Shown: positions 15,280 through 24,024 of the stretch, one piece after another
How positions within the stretch are numbered: the first letter of the stretch is position 1
How the letters are laid out: every line of letters begins with the position of its first letter
Assembly (NCBI GenBank): GCA_002345215.1
Contig: DDVH01000010.1
Span: 1-43,839, forward strand
Source of the DNA: Anaerolineales bacterium UBA2317
GTDB lineage: Bacteria > Chloroflexota > Anaerolineae > Anaerolineales > Villigracilaceae
Reading direction: 5' to 3'
DNA length: 43,839 bases
Made by a program: the position numbers and the translations under genes
Notes under the pieces: model-generated
What the model saw: the letters and a program-made list of their open reading frames with translations, nothing else
The model's database searches: none
Told to the model about the DNA's origin: nothing

Positions 15280-16688
15280 TACCCAATACTTCCTTCCATT
15301 TGTAATGCAATCAAGCGATTCATTTCGACTGCGTATTCCATTGGTAATTCTTTGACGAGCGGTTCAATGAAACCTGAAACGACCATGGTGGTGGCTTCTT
15401 CTTCACTGAGACCGCGTGACATTAAGTAAAAGAGTTGTTCTTCACCAACTTTTGAAACCGATGCTTCGTGACCAATGGTGACATCATCTTCATCAATTTC
15501 AATGTAGGGATATGTATCAGAACGAGATTTCGGGTCAAGCAAAAGTGCATCACAAACCACATTGGATTTGACACCTTTCGCACCTTTGTAAACTTTCAAC
15601 AAGCCACGATAAGAAGCACGTCCGCCAGATTTGCTGATTGACTTGGATGTAATTTTGCTGGTTGTGTTCGGAGCAAAATGCACCATCTTTGAACCCGCAT
15701 CTTGAATTTGACCTGAACCTGCGAATGCCATCGAAAGCATTTCACCATGTGCGCCTGGTTCCATCAAATAACAAGATGGATATTTCATCGTAACTTTACT
15801 ACCGATATTTGCATCTACCCATTCATGGGTTGCGTTTTCAAATACTTTGGCACGTTGAGTTACCAAGTTATACACATTGGTTGACCAGTTTTGAATGGTT
15901 GAATAACGAGAACGTGCACCTTTTTTGACAATAATTTCAATCACACCTGAGTGGAATGAATCGGTTGTATATTGTGGAGCGGTACAACCTTCCACATAAT
16001 GAACGGATGCGTCTTCATCTACAATAATCAATGTGCGTTCAAATTGACCCACATTGGCAGTGTTCAAACGGAAATATGCTTGCAAAGGCAAATCAACTTT
16101 TACGCCTTTGGGCACATACACAAATGAGCCACCAGACCAAACGGCTGAGTTCAATGCCGCAAATTTATTATCTTCAATTGGAATGACTGTTCCAAAATAT
16201 TCTTTGAACAAATCAGGATGTTGGCGTAAACCATCTTCAATCGAAAGAAAAATCACACCTTGTTTTTCAAGATGTTCTTGAATAGAGTGATACACCATTT
16301 CAGATTCATATTGTGCGCCTAAGCCTGCCAAAAATTTTTGTTCGGCTTCTGGCACGCCCAATTTTTCAAACGTGCGCTTAATATCATCAGGAACATCGTC
16401 CCATGATTTTTCTTGTTTCTCAGTCGGCTTGACGTAATAATAAATATTATCCAAATCAAGTGTGCCTAAATCGGGTCCCCAATTTGGCATCGGGCGAGAA
16501 AGAAAATGCTCTAACGCTTTCAAACGAAATTCGAGCATCCATTGTGGTTCGCCTTTCATGCGCGAAATATTTTCAACCACTTCACGGCTCAAACCTTTTT
16601 CAGATTTGAACGTGTAATTATCATCACGGTCATGAAAACCGTATTTATACTCACCAATTTCTTCTAGGATTTTTGTATCTTCAGACAT
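15279..16688 (-). CDS. sufB: Fe-S assembly protein SufB
   Basis: Core scaffold of SufBCD on which clusters form. About 469 residues, with typical blocks EYKYGFHDRD at the N-terminus, PKGVKVDLPLQAYFRLN, DEDASVHYVEGCTAP (the conserved cysteine that receives sulfur), NTTSKITSKSISKSGGRASY, and GHEASVSKVGEEQLFYLMSR with GLSEEEA. I chose the ATG at 16686-16688 (MSEDTK), which has GGTGA six bases upstream. An in-frame start four codons earlier is less likely. Its stop overlaps the sufD start. Confidence 0.95.
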   Translation of the reverse strand: MSEDTKILEEIGEYKYGFHDRDDNYTFKSEKGLSREVVENISRMKGEPQWMLEFRLKALEHFLSRPMPNWGPDLGTLDLDNIYYYVKPTEKQEKSWDDVPDDIKRTFEKLGVPEAEQKFLAGLGAQYESEMVYHSIQEHLEKQGVIFLSIEDGLRQHPDLFKEYFGTVIPIEDNKFAALNSAVWSGGSFVYVPKGVKVDLPLQAYFRLNTANVGQFERTLIIVDEDASVHYVEGCTAPQYTTDSFHSGVIEIIVKKGARSRYSTIQNWSTNVYNLVTQRAKVFENATHEWVDANIGSKVTMKYPSCYLMEPGAHGEMLSMAFAGSGQIQDAGSKMVHFAPNTTSKITSKSISKSGGRASYRGLLKVYKGAKGVKSNVVCDALLLDPKSRSDTYPYIEIDEDDVTIGHEASVSKVGEEQLFYLMSRGLSEEEATTMVVSGFIEPLVKELPMEYAVEMNRLIALQMEGSIG

Positions 16689-16762
16689 GTGATTCACCAT
16701 TCTTTAGATGACGAGCCGCTTCTTGCTTAACTTGTCACCTGCTACTAGTAGTCAACAGTTTC

Positions 16763-17536
16763 TTACGCCGCGACATCTTCCGTTTTTTCGCGCAACCAAT
16801 CATACCCATGTTCTTCGAGATGAAGCGCGAGTTCTGGTCCACCAGATTCCACAATGCGCCCACCCATCATCACATGCACGAAATGCGGTTTGATGTAATT
16901 CAACAGGCGTTGATAATGTGTAATGACCAACACACCAAGTTCACTTCCAGAAAGAGCGTTTACTCCCTCCGAAACGACGCGAAGGGCATCAATATCCAAA
17001 CCTGAATCGGTTTCATCTAAAATAGCAATCTCTGGTTTGAGGGTTGCCATTTGTAAAATCTCAGCACGCTTCTTTTCGCCACCAGAAAAACCATCATTCA
17101 AATAGCGACCTGCGAAATTATGGTCCATCTTGAGCATGTCCATCTTTTCTTTTAACATCTTACGAAATTCAGGAATAGGCATGCCTTTATCATCAGGGTT
17201 TTCTGCACGGCGGCGAGAGTTAATCGCCGAACGCAAAAAGTTTGCAACGGTTACACCCGGGATAGCAACTGGATATTGAAATGCCAAGAAAATACCCGCA
17301 CGAGAGCGTTCATCGGGTTCCATTTCCAACACATTTTCGCCCTTGAATAATATTTCACCTTCGGTGACGGTGTAATTCGGGTGCCCCATCAATGTGTATG
17401 CCAATGTGGACTTGCCCGTGCCGTTTGGTCCCATAATTGCGTGAATTTCACCCTGTTTGATTGTGAGCGACAACCCCTTTAGAATTTCTTTATCTTCAAT
17501 ACTGACGTGGAGATTTTTTATCTCTAATTGCGACAT
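16763..17536 (-). CDS. sufC: Fe-S assembly ATPase SufC
   Basis: ABC-type ATPase subunit of SufBCD. The 257 residues carry Walker A GPNGTGKST (residues 36-44), signature FSGGEKKRAEILQM, Walker B with EIAILDETDSGLDIDAL, and the H-loop VITHYQRLL. No membrane segments, as expected for SufC. The start is set at the ATG 17534-17536 because GAGGAG lies 11 bases upstream; a TTG six codons earlier would overlap that ribosome site. It is the first gene of the operon, followed by sufB after a short gap. Confidence 0.96.
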   Translation of the reverse strand: MSQLEIKNLHVSIEDKEILKGLSLTIKQGEIHAIMGPNGTGKSTLAYTLMGHPNYTVTEGEILFKGENVLEMEPDERSRAGIFLAFQYPVAIPGVTVANFLRSAINSRRRAENPDDKGMPIPEFRKMLKEKMDMLKMDHNFAGRYLNDGFSGGEKKRAEILQMATLKPEIAILDETDSGLDIDALRVVSEGVNALSGSELGVLVITHYQRLLNYIKPHFVHVMMGGRIVESGGPELALHLEEHGYDWLREKTEDVAA

Positions 17537-17568
17537 TCTTGTAAAACTCCTCAAAATTTACCACTTTT

Positions 17569-17585
17569 GGGCTGAAAATAAGCCC
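17569..17585 (-). promoter_or_regulatory. Small hairpin in suf 5' leader
   Basis: GGGCT and AGCCC arms with a seven-base loop lie in the leader about 33-49 bases upstream of the sufC start, just downstream of the predicted transcription start. Possibly a stabilising or regulatory stem. Confidence 0.35.
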
Positions 17586-17617
17586 AATACTGGCGTTTAT
17601 AATCGTTAATCGGCGGT

Positions 17618-17646
17618 AGTATAGCAGGGTGAGGCGAAATTGTCAA
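17618..17646 (-). promoter_or_regulatory. Near-consensus sigma-70-type promoter of the suf operon
   Basis: On the minus strand a perfect TTGACA (17641-17646) is separated by exactly 17 bases from TATACT (17618-17623), giving a leader of about 75 bases before sufC. This is the strongest promoter match in the window. No repressor operator was identified. Confidence 0.8.
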
Positions 17647-17747
17647 ATTTTTATGATATTTTTCTAGTATATTCGAGGGAATTGTAAATTTAGTCACAAT
17701 ATTAACTTCATTCTATCTATACCTAATAACCGAAAGAAAAACCTATA

Positions 17748-20700
17748 ATGCCTTCAACAAGCATGAAAAAAGTTTTTCTTCGCACAATTCTGTTACTTTT
17801 TATTTTGGCTTTTCTCTTTTCAAGCCAAAATCTGCCCGCCCATGCCCAAAGTGACAAAATCATCTTCGCAGTAATCGGCGACTATGGTTTAGCAGGTCAA
17901 CCCGCCGCAGATGTTGCCGCGTTGGTCAAAAGTTGGAATCCAAATTTTATCGTCACATCAGGTGATAACAATCAGGATGATAAAGCCGATAACATGGATG
18001 ACAACATCGGACAGTATTATCATGAATATATTTATAACTACAAAGGGAACTATGGTGAAGGTTCACCAACCAGAAGATTCTTCCCTACAATCGGAAACCA
18101 TGATTGGGTCATCATAAAACCATACTTAAAGTTTTTCAGTCTACGAGATTATGAAACTTATTATGAATTTATACAAGGACCTGTCCATTTCTTCATGGTT
18201 GATAGTGACCGCCAAGAACCTGATGGTTACACGGCAAAATCTGAACAAGCAAGTTGGTTACGAAAAAGATTAGCCGCCTCAACTGCTCCATTTCAAGTTG
18301 TTATATTTCATCACCCAGCTTATTCTTCGGGGAAGCATGGCTCGTATGCATATATGCAATGGCCCTTCAAAGAATGGGGCGCAGATATTGTCTTGAATGG
18401 GCATGACCATGATTATGAACGTTTGCAAGTAAACGGGCTGACGTATATTGTCAACGGTTTGGGCGGCGGAGGCATACGCAATTTTGAAACAAAAATACCC
18501 GAAAGCCTTGTCCGCTACAATTTAGATTATGGTGCATTGCGAGTAGAAGCAACTAGCTCTTATATGAAATTTCAATTCATCACTCGCGCAGGTGTCTTAA
18601 TTGATGAACACATCATTGGGCAAAGCCATGCCAACGTAACATCCATCACAAAAATAAATCCATCACCTACTAATGCAAATATATTAAATTATCAAGTCAC
18701 ATTTTCTGAATCAGTGACAGGCGTGGATGTTTCAGATTTTATTCTTTCAACGGACATTCCAAATGCAGTTATAGATAACGTCTCTGGTTCTGGAAATAGT
18801 TATACAGTTTCTATCTCATCAATTAATTCTGATGGAACCCTGCGCCTCGATCTTGTGGACGATGACTCAATTACCAGCGGCAGTTTACAACCCCTCGGCG
18901 GAGTTGGCTTGGGCAATGGTAATTTTTCAAATGGTGAAACTTATACGATTGATAGAACGCCACCAAAAGCGATTTCAATCACTCGTATTAATGCAAACCC
19001 AACGAGTTCAGCAAGCATAGACTTTCAAGTCACATTTTCTGAACCTGTCACAAGTGTAGATTTATCTGATTTTGTATTGCTTACAAACAATAATGCACAA
19101 ATAAGTAATGTGATTGGCTCTGAGAATCTTTACACAGTCACTGTCAACACAAATATCGGCAATGACGAAATCCGTTTAGATTTCGTAAACAACGGCAGTG
19201 TTTTTGATTTAGCCAATAATCCAGCGAACGAAAACTTTACAAGCGGAGAAACATATAGCGTTGATAGAACCGCACCGTATGTCACATCCATTACGCGAGC
19301 GAACGTCAATGGCTTGGGCGTAGATTTCACTATCCGCTTTTCAGAAGCAGTTTTCAACGTAGATGGAAGCGATTTTTTCTTATCCACAATCAACAATGCA
19401 ACCATTACAAACGTCGTAGGAGCAAATGATTTATACACAGTTTCTGTTTTACTAAACCCCGGCACAGATGTCATTCGTTTAGATTTAATCAACAATAACA
19501 GTATTACCGATTCTTTCGGAAATTTGTTGAATACAAATTTTACAAATGGTGAAGTGTATTCAACTAGTTTTGGTGTACCTGTAGTTGCCTCTATTGTTCG
19601 TGCTAGCAATAACCCAACCAATGCTTCAAGCGTGGATTTTATCGTCACGTTTACTGAACTCGTAAACGGCGTGGATATAAATGATTTTGTTGTCAGCAAT
19701 AATGGATTTGTCACTAACATTAATGATGCCAATCCATTTTATATTGTCACGGTAAATACTGGAACAAACGAAGGCATTTTGAAATTAGACTTAATTGATA
19801 ACGACAGCATCATCAATTCACAAAACATTCCGCTTGGTGGTGAAGGAATTGGAAATGCTAATTTTACAAACAGTGAAAGTTTTACAATTGATAGAACGCC
19901 ACCGCAAGTGACATCTATTGTACGTGCCAGCAATAATCCCACCATTGATTCATCTGTCAATTACATTGCCACATTTTCTGAACCTGTCATCAATGTTGAT
20001 ACCGCTGATTTTTTTATAACAACCTCAAACTTAAATTCTTTTGCAATCAATGTACAAAATCAAAATCCGTTTTATATCGTTACAGTTAGCACAGGTGCGG
20101 GGTCTGGTAATTTACGTTTAGATTTAATCAATAACAATTCTATCAGCGACCTTGCAGGTAATATGTTGAATCAACATTTTACAAATAGCGAATCATTCAC
20201 GATTGCAAAACCGCCCGTCAATTTTGATGCGCCCAATCTTTTTACGAATCGTACCCCTGCATTAAGTAACAATCTACGACCAAACATTTCATGGTCAAAT
20301 GTAAAAAATGCACAAGCCTACGAAATTTTTATCGCACGTGACTCAAACTTCACACAACTTGTTTTAATTCAAACAATCAGCAAAACTGATTTCACTGTAC
20401 CCACACCTTTAAGTGATGGCACGTATTATGTTCGCGTGCGTGCCTACAACAAAGATTTATACCCCGGCAAATTCAGTAAATCCTATTCTTTTGTGATTGA
20501 CACAACGCCTCAACCCGTGCCTCAACCTGTCAGCCCCGCGGATTCATCCACTGCACCTCAACGCCCCACCCTGCAATGGACAACTACCATTGGCGATATA
20601 GAATATCAAATTCAAGTAGATAATCATTCCGATTTTTCTAGCCCTGAGTTTTCAGCCACAAACAAAAAAGCATCCATTCGTACATCTACACTTTCAAAAA

Positions 20701-20789
20701 ACACAACTTTCTACTGGCGCGTAAGAGTCAAAGACAAAGCAAGCAATTGGAGCGAGTGGTCAAGTGTGTTTAGTTTTTTTGTGAGGTAG
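17748..20789 (+). CDS. Secreted metallophosphoesterase with five Ig-like repeats and two C-terminal FN3-like domains
   Basis: A 1013-residue exported protein. A signal peptide spans about 1-34 (hydrophobic core, then AHA-Q). The calcineurin-like catalytic domain (about 36-290) has GDYG (D45), GDNN (D73), GNHD (N117-H118), H188-H189 and GHDHDYER (H219, H221), in the order seen in purple acid phosphatase-like enzymes. About 293-822 holds five repeats of roughly 100-115 residues with the signature TFSEPV...VD..DF and DRTPP linkers, a calcium- or adhesion-type Ig-like array. Two fibronectin-III-like domains follow (about 826-920 and 921-1013). No LPXTG or membrane anchor. Its 3' end overlaps the convergent radical SAM gene by 20 bases. 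Confidence 0.88.
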   Translation: MPSTSMKKVFLRTILLLFILAFLFSSQNLPAHAQSDKIIFAVIGDYGLAGQPAADVAALVKSWNPNFIVTSGDNNQDDKADNMDDNIGQYYHEYIYNYKGNYGEGSPTRRFFPTIGNHDWVIIKPYLKFFSLRDYETYYEFIQGPVHFFMVDSDRQEPDGYTAKSEQASWLRKRLAASTAPFQVVIFHHPAYSSGKHGSYAYMQWPFKEWGADIVLNGHDHDYERLQVNGLTYIVNGLGGGGIRNFETKIPESLVRYNLDYGALRVEATSSYMKFQFITRAGVLIDEHIIGQSHANVTSITKINPSPTNANILNYQVTFSESVTGVDVSDFILSTDIPNAVIDNVSGSGNSYTVSISSINSDGTLRLDLVDDDSITSGSLQPLGGVGLGNGNFSNGETYTIDRTPPKAISITRINANPTSSASIDFQVTFSEPVTSVDLSDFVLLTNNNAQISNVIGSENLYTVTVNTNIGNDEIRLDFVNNGSVFDLANNPANENFTSGETYSVDRTAPYVTSITRANVNGLGVDFTIRFSEAVFNVDGSDFFLSTINNATITNVVGANDLYTVSVLLNPGTDVIRLDLINNNSITDSFGNLLNTNFTNGEVYSTSFGVPVVASIVRASNNPTNASSVDFIVTFTELVNGVDINDFVVSNNGFVTNINDANPFYIVTVNTGTNEGILKLDLIDNDSIINSQNIPLGGEGIGNANFTNSESFTIDRTPPQVTSIVRASNNPTIDSSVNYIATFSEPVINVDTADFFITTSNLNSFAINVQNQNPFYIVTVSTGAGSGNLRLDLINNNSISDLAGNMLNQHFTNSESFTIAKPPVNFDAPNLFTNRTPALSNNLRPNISWSNVKNAQAYEIFIARDSNFTQLVLIQTISKTDFTVPTPLSDGTYYVRVRAYNKDLYPGKFSKSYSFVIDTTPQPVPQPVSPADSSTAPQRPTLQWTTTIGDIEYQIQVDNHSDFSSPEFSATNKKASIRTSTLSKNTTFYWRVRVKDKASNWSEWSSVFSFFVR

Positions 20790-22293
20790 GAATCTGTTCA
20801 AGAATCAAAGGCGAAGATTCAATATTTTTATTCGGCTGACCAGGAATCTTTTCAGTTGAACCTTGTGATGAAAATTTTGTATCAAACAAAAATTCAAAAA
20901 TCTCAGCAAAGACGACACGAATTCCAGTAAGCATAGAATCGCGCATGATTTGTAGGTAACGATTGTCTTTGTGAAAAGCAAGTCTCCATAAGGCTTTGGG
21001 GCGGAGATGATACAGGGCTTCGGTTATTTTCACACCTAAGAATAATTCAAACGGTTTGAGATGTGGTGTAGCAATCACTTGATTTCTATATGACCATTTT
21101 GCTAAATCCTTTTGAATGATATTGCGCGGGTCTGTGGATTTTCCATCGGATGTCCAAAAGTGAGGTGTGAGATACATGGCATTCAAAATATCAGAATCAA
21201 GTTCTAACATTCCTTTGAACTTCTCAAATAAAGTTTTCCAAGATTCTTCTTCTAAACCATAAATAATATTTGTTAAACTAATAATGTTGTTTTCTCGTAA
21301 AAGCCTAACGGCTTCTTTTGAAATTTCAAAGGGATTATTTTTACGAATATCAACGATGACATCATCTTTCAGAGATTCAACGCCCATCACAATATAATCC
21401 ACGCCTGCTTTTTTATATAACGGAATCAAGTCAGCATCACGGACAACATCAGCGGCGGTCATGTTGAGGTTGAGGGAAAGTCCTAAATCCGCTTCGATAA
21501 TTTTTTCAAGTAATTCTTTGGCTACATCTCTATCAGCCGCAAAGTTTTCATCTGCAAACCAAATGATTTTGACTCCATATTTATTTTTTAATATCTTAAT
21601 TTGATTAACTAAATCATCAGTACTGCGATGTCGCCATTTTTTCCAAAACATCCATTGACCACAATATACACAAGTGAGGGTGCATCCGCGTGAAAATTGT
21701 AAGCCAGCGGCATGGTCGAAGCCGAACATTTGATAATTTTCCCATTCCAATAATTCCCAGCCTGGGCGATATTCATCTAGGTTTTGTATGGCAGGTTGTG
21801 GATGATTGACTATGATTTCACCATCTTTGCGCCAAACAATGCCGCGGACAAGACTTAAGTCGAGGTTGTTTTCACAAGCAGAAATTAAGTCAAGAAGCGT
21901 TTTTTCTCCTTCTCCACGAACAATAAAATCAATTTCTGGAACTTCATCTAAAATATTTTGGTAAGCATACGAAGGATATACTCCCCCATAAATAATTTTT
22001 ACGTCTGAAAAAACTTTACGAATTTCTTTTACAGTTTGCAGGGCAACATTATGACTTGCAGTTGAACCTGAGTGACCCAGCAAAATATAATCGGGTTGAA
22101 ATTTTTTTATTTCATTAATAAGTTTTTGATAAGACCAACCATTCATATCGTGGTCAATTAATTTCACTTGATGCCCCGCATCAATTAACGGTCCACCAAT
22201 TAAAACCAATCCAAGCGGAGTTAAATATCCAAGCCCCACTTTGTTTGCAATGAAATGGCGAGCAGGGTTGATGAGCAAAATTTTTGCAGACAT
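20770..22293 (-). CDS. B12-binding domain radical SAM protein
   Basis: The 507-residue protein has an N-terminal cobalamin-binding Rossmann domain (about 1-150; NPARH, IDHDMNGW and LLGHSGSTASHN blocks; no canonical DxHxxG). The radical SAM core has C204-x3-C208-x2-C211 (CTLTCVYC). Residues 130-160 (EGEKTLLDL, then VRGIVWRKDGEIIVN) are typical of BchE/HpnP-like class B methylases and cyclases. Family members methylate or cyclise lipids, tetrapyrroles and antibiotics; the substrate cannot be determined. The C-terminal tail (about 480-507) is low complexity. It has its own promoter (22326-22353) and an AAGGAG ribosome site. It may belong with the isoprenoid-type genes further right, but the genes between are differently oriented. 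Confidence 0.88.
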   Translation of the reverse strand: MSAKILLINPARHFIANKVGLGYLTPLGLVLIGGPLIDAGHQVKLIDHDMNGWSYQKLINEIKKFQPDYILLGHSGSTASHNVALQTVKEIRKVFSDVKIIYGGVYPSYAYQNILDEVPEIDFIVRGEGEKTLLDLISACENNLDLSLVRGIVWRKDGEIIVNHPQPAIQNLDEYRPGWELLEWENYQMFGFDHAAGLQFSRGCTLTCVYCGQWMFWKKWRHRSTDDLVNQIKILKNKYGVKIIWFADENFAADRDVAKELLEKIIEADLGLSLNLNMTAADVVRDADLIPLYKKAGVDYIVMGVESLKDDVIVDIRKNNPFEISKEAVRLLRENNIISLTNIIYGLEEESWKTLFEKFKGMLELDSDILNAMYLTPHFWTSDGKSTDPRNIIQKDLAKWSYRNQVIATPHLKPFELFLGVKITEALYHLRPKALWRLAFHKDNRYLQIMRDSMLTGIRVVFAEIFEFLFDTKFSSQGSTEKIPGQPNKNIESSPLILEQIPTSQKN

Positions 22294-22325
22294 AGCAACT
22301 CCTTGTTTTTAAGTTGTAATTGTGA

Positions 22326-22353
22326 AATATATCACTATTTGATTTTATGTCAA
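22326..22353 (-). promoter_or_regulatory. Promoter of the radical SAM gene
   Basis: On the minus strand, perfect TTGACA (22348-22353), 16-base spacer and TATATT (22326-22331), followed by an AAGGAG ribosome site before the ATG. Confidence 0.7.
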
Positions 22354-22375
22354 GACTTTAACATGACCCACTAGG

Positions 22376-22381
22376 TATAAT
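22376..22381 (+). promoter_or_regulatory. Candidate -10 box, leaderless start of EamA gene
   Basis: TATAAT lies six bases before the EamA ATG and there is no Shine-Dalgarno; the -35 region is weak. The arrangement resembles that of the response regulator and P450 genes. Confidence 0.5.
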
Positions 22382-22387
22382 TCTCGA

Positions 22388-23272
22388 ATGTCAAAATCAA
22401 AAACGATTGTTTATCTCGAAGCCTTATTTGCAGTGATTGTTTGGGGAGGGTCTTTTATTGCAACAAAAATTGCAGTTGAACAAATCTCCCCTGTTTCAGT
22501 TGTATGGATGCGATTCGCAATGGGAATTCCAATTTTATTGTTTGCAGTTTTTGCACGCAAACAATTTGCATTTCCAAAAGGAAATGAATGGGCATATTTC
22601 GCATTGCTCGGCTTTTTAGGAATTTCATTTCATCAATGGTTGCAATCAAATGGTTTGCAAACTTCACAAGCCACCACCACAGCATGGATTGTGGCATCGT
22701 CACCTGTTTTTATTTCTATTTTGGCTTGGTTAATTTTAAAAGAAAAACTTTCTCTTATTCAAATTGCAGGCATCGTGCTTGCGATGCTTGGTGTTTTGGT
22801 TGTAGTAAGCAAAGGTGAATTTGCATCTATTGCACTTGGCAACTTTGGAACGATTGGGGATTTTTTAATTTTGATTAGTGCACTTAATTGGGCAGTCTTT
22901 TCCATTCTTTCAAGGCGCGGGTTTCAAACGCATCCATCTACCCGATTAACTTTTTGGGTGATGACTCTCGGCTGGTTAATCACAACAGTTGCATTTGTTG
23001 TAGGAAAAAATTATACAGAAGTCACATTGCTTGATTCGCGTGGTTGGTGGGCAATGATTTTTCTTGGTATATTCACAACAGGCTTGGCATACATCGCATG
23101 GTTTGATGTGTTAAGTCAATTACCCGCCGCGCAATCAAGTGCATTTCTTTTTCTTGAACCACCTGCTAGTATGATTGTGGCGGCAATTGTTTTATTTGAA
23201 AAAATTACATGGGCTTCTATTATTGGTGGCGTTGTGATTATTTTAGGTGTTTGGTTGGTGAATAAAAAATGA
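22388..23272 (+). CDS. EamA/DMT-superfamily transporter
   Basis: A 294-residue polytopic membrane protein with about ten hydrophobic helices in two EamA repeats. Repeat 1 begins with FAVIVWGGSFIATKIAVEQI and has the ARKQF cytoplasmic loop; repeat 2 begins near ALNWAVFSILSRRG. Length and the WGGSF and ERVFAF-like FLFLEPPASMIVA blocks are typical of RhaT/YdcZ-type drug/metabolite exporters. Substrate unknown. The start codon is close to a -10 box (possibly leaderless). Its stop overlaps the next ATG by four bases (ATGA), coupling it to a GH16-fold protein. Confidence 0.9.
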   Translation: MSKSKTIVYLEALFAVIVWGGSFIATKIAVEQISPVSVVWMRFAMGIPILLFAVFARKQFAFPKGNEWAYFALLGFLGISFHQWLQSNGLQTSQATTTAWIVASSPVFISILAWLILKEKLSLIQIAGIVLAMLGVLVVVSKGEFASIALGNFGTIGDFLILISALNWAVFSILSRRGFQTHPSTRLTFWVMTLGWLITTVAFVVGKNYTEVTLLDSRGWWAMIFLGIFTTGLAYIAWFDVLSQLPAAQSSAFLFLEPPASMIVAAIVLFEKITWASIIGGVVIILGVWLVNKK

Positions 23273-23994
23273 AATCAAGAACAACAACTGGCGCAAGCAT
23301 TGATAAAACAGAAAAAGGATATATCTTAAGAATCCCATCTGGAGATTCGTCCGCTTATCGTTTTGCACAGATTGATGATTACTTTGGACTTGCTCGAAAA
23401 AATTTTCCGCATCATTCCTTGACCTTGAGCCTGCGTGCTAGAACCTCAGCCTTTCCTTTATCTGGAACTTGGGGATTCGGCTTATGGAATGACCCATTTG
23501 GAATGAGTCTCGGCTTTGGCGGAAATAAATTCCGCTTACCGACATTACCCAATGCCGCTTGGTTTTTTGGTGCATCGAAAGAAAATTATTTATCATTTCA
23601 ATATGATTACCCCGCCAATGGATTCATTGCCCAAAGTTTTCGTTCGCCAAAGTTTCATCCATACTTAATCTTGGCTGGGTTAGCATTTCCATTTAGAAAA
23701 ATACAAACCCGCAGATATTTATCCGAAGTGATTGTGGAAGATTCATGTGCTCTTAGTGTAGACCCAACTCAATGGCACGATTACAAACTTGAATGGAATC
23801 AAGAGCGTGTTATTTGGTATGTTGATGATAATAAAATATTTGAATCGTCTGTAAGCCCAAAGCCACCCTTAGGCTTGGTCATTTGGATAGATAACCAATT
23901 TGCATCCTTCACACCCGATGGAAAATTATCATTTGGTGTTTTGGAAAATCAAGAATCGTGGTTAGAAATTGCAGATTTGGAGTTAAATAAGTAG
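23269..23994 (+). CDS. Concanavalin-like (GH16-fold) protein lacking the catalytic motif
   Basis: A 241-residue protein without a signal peptide. The beta-sandwich pattern, with WHDYKLEWNQERVIWYVDD near residue 167 and a preceding SLRARTSAFPLSGTWGFGLW strand, matches the GH16/laminarinase-like lectin fold. The catalytic ExDxxE of GH16 is not present at the expected strand, so hydrolase activity is doubtful; it may bind glycans or be a cytoplasmic derivative. It is coupled to the EamA gene by an ATGA overlap. The TAG stop (23992-23994) lies within a palindromic repeat, so the original stop may have been replaced. Confidence 0.65.
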   Translation: MKSRTTTGASIDKTEKGYILRIPSGDSSAYRFAQIDDYFGLARKNFPHHSLTLSLRARTSAFPLSGTWGFGLWNDPFGMSLGFGGNKFRLPTLPNAAWFFGASKENYLSFQYDYPANGFIAQSFRSPKFHPYLILAGLAFPFRKIQTRRYLSEVIVEDSCALSVDPTQWHDYKLEWNQERVIWYVDDNKIFESSVSPKPPLGLVIWIDNQFASFTPDGKLSFGVLENQESWLEIADLELNK

Positions 23995-24019
23995 GGACAC
24001 GGCGGCGCCGTGTCCCTAC
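23991..24019. repeat. GTAGGG-type palindrome, copy 3
   Basis: GTAGGGACACGGC and its complement form a near-perfect palindrome between convergent genes. It contains the stop codon of the GH16-fold gene and may serve as a bidirectional hairpin. Confidence 0.75.
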
Positions 24020-24024
24020 AAAAA

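Noticed and set aside
19130..19732. 200-codon minus-strand frame inside the phosphoesterase gene
   Set aside because: It is opposite the Ig-like repeats, and its own repetition just mirrors them.
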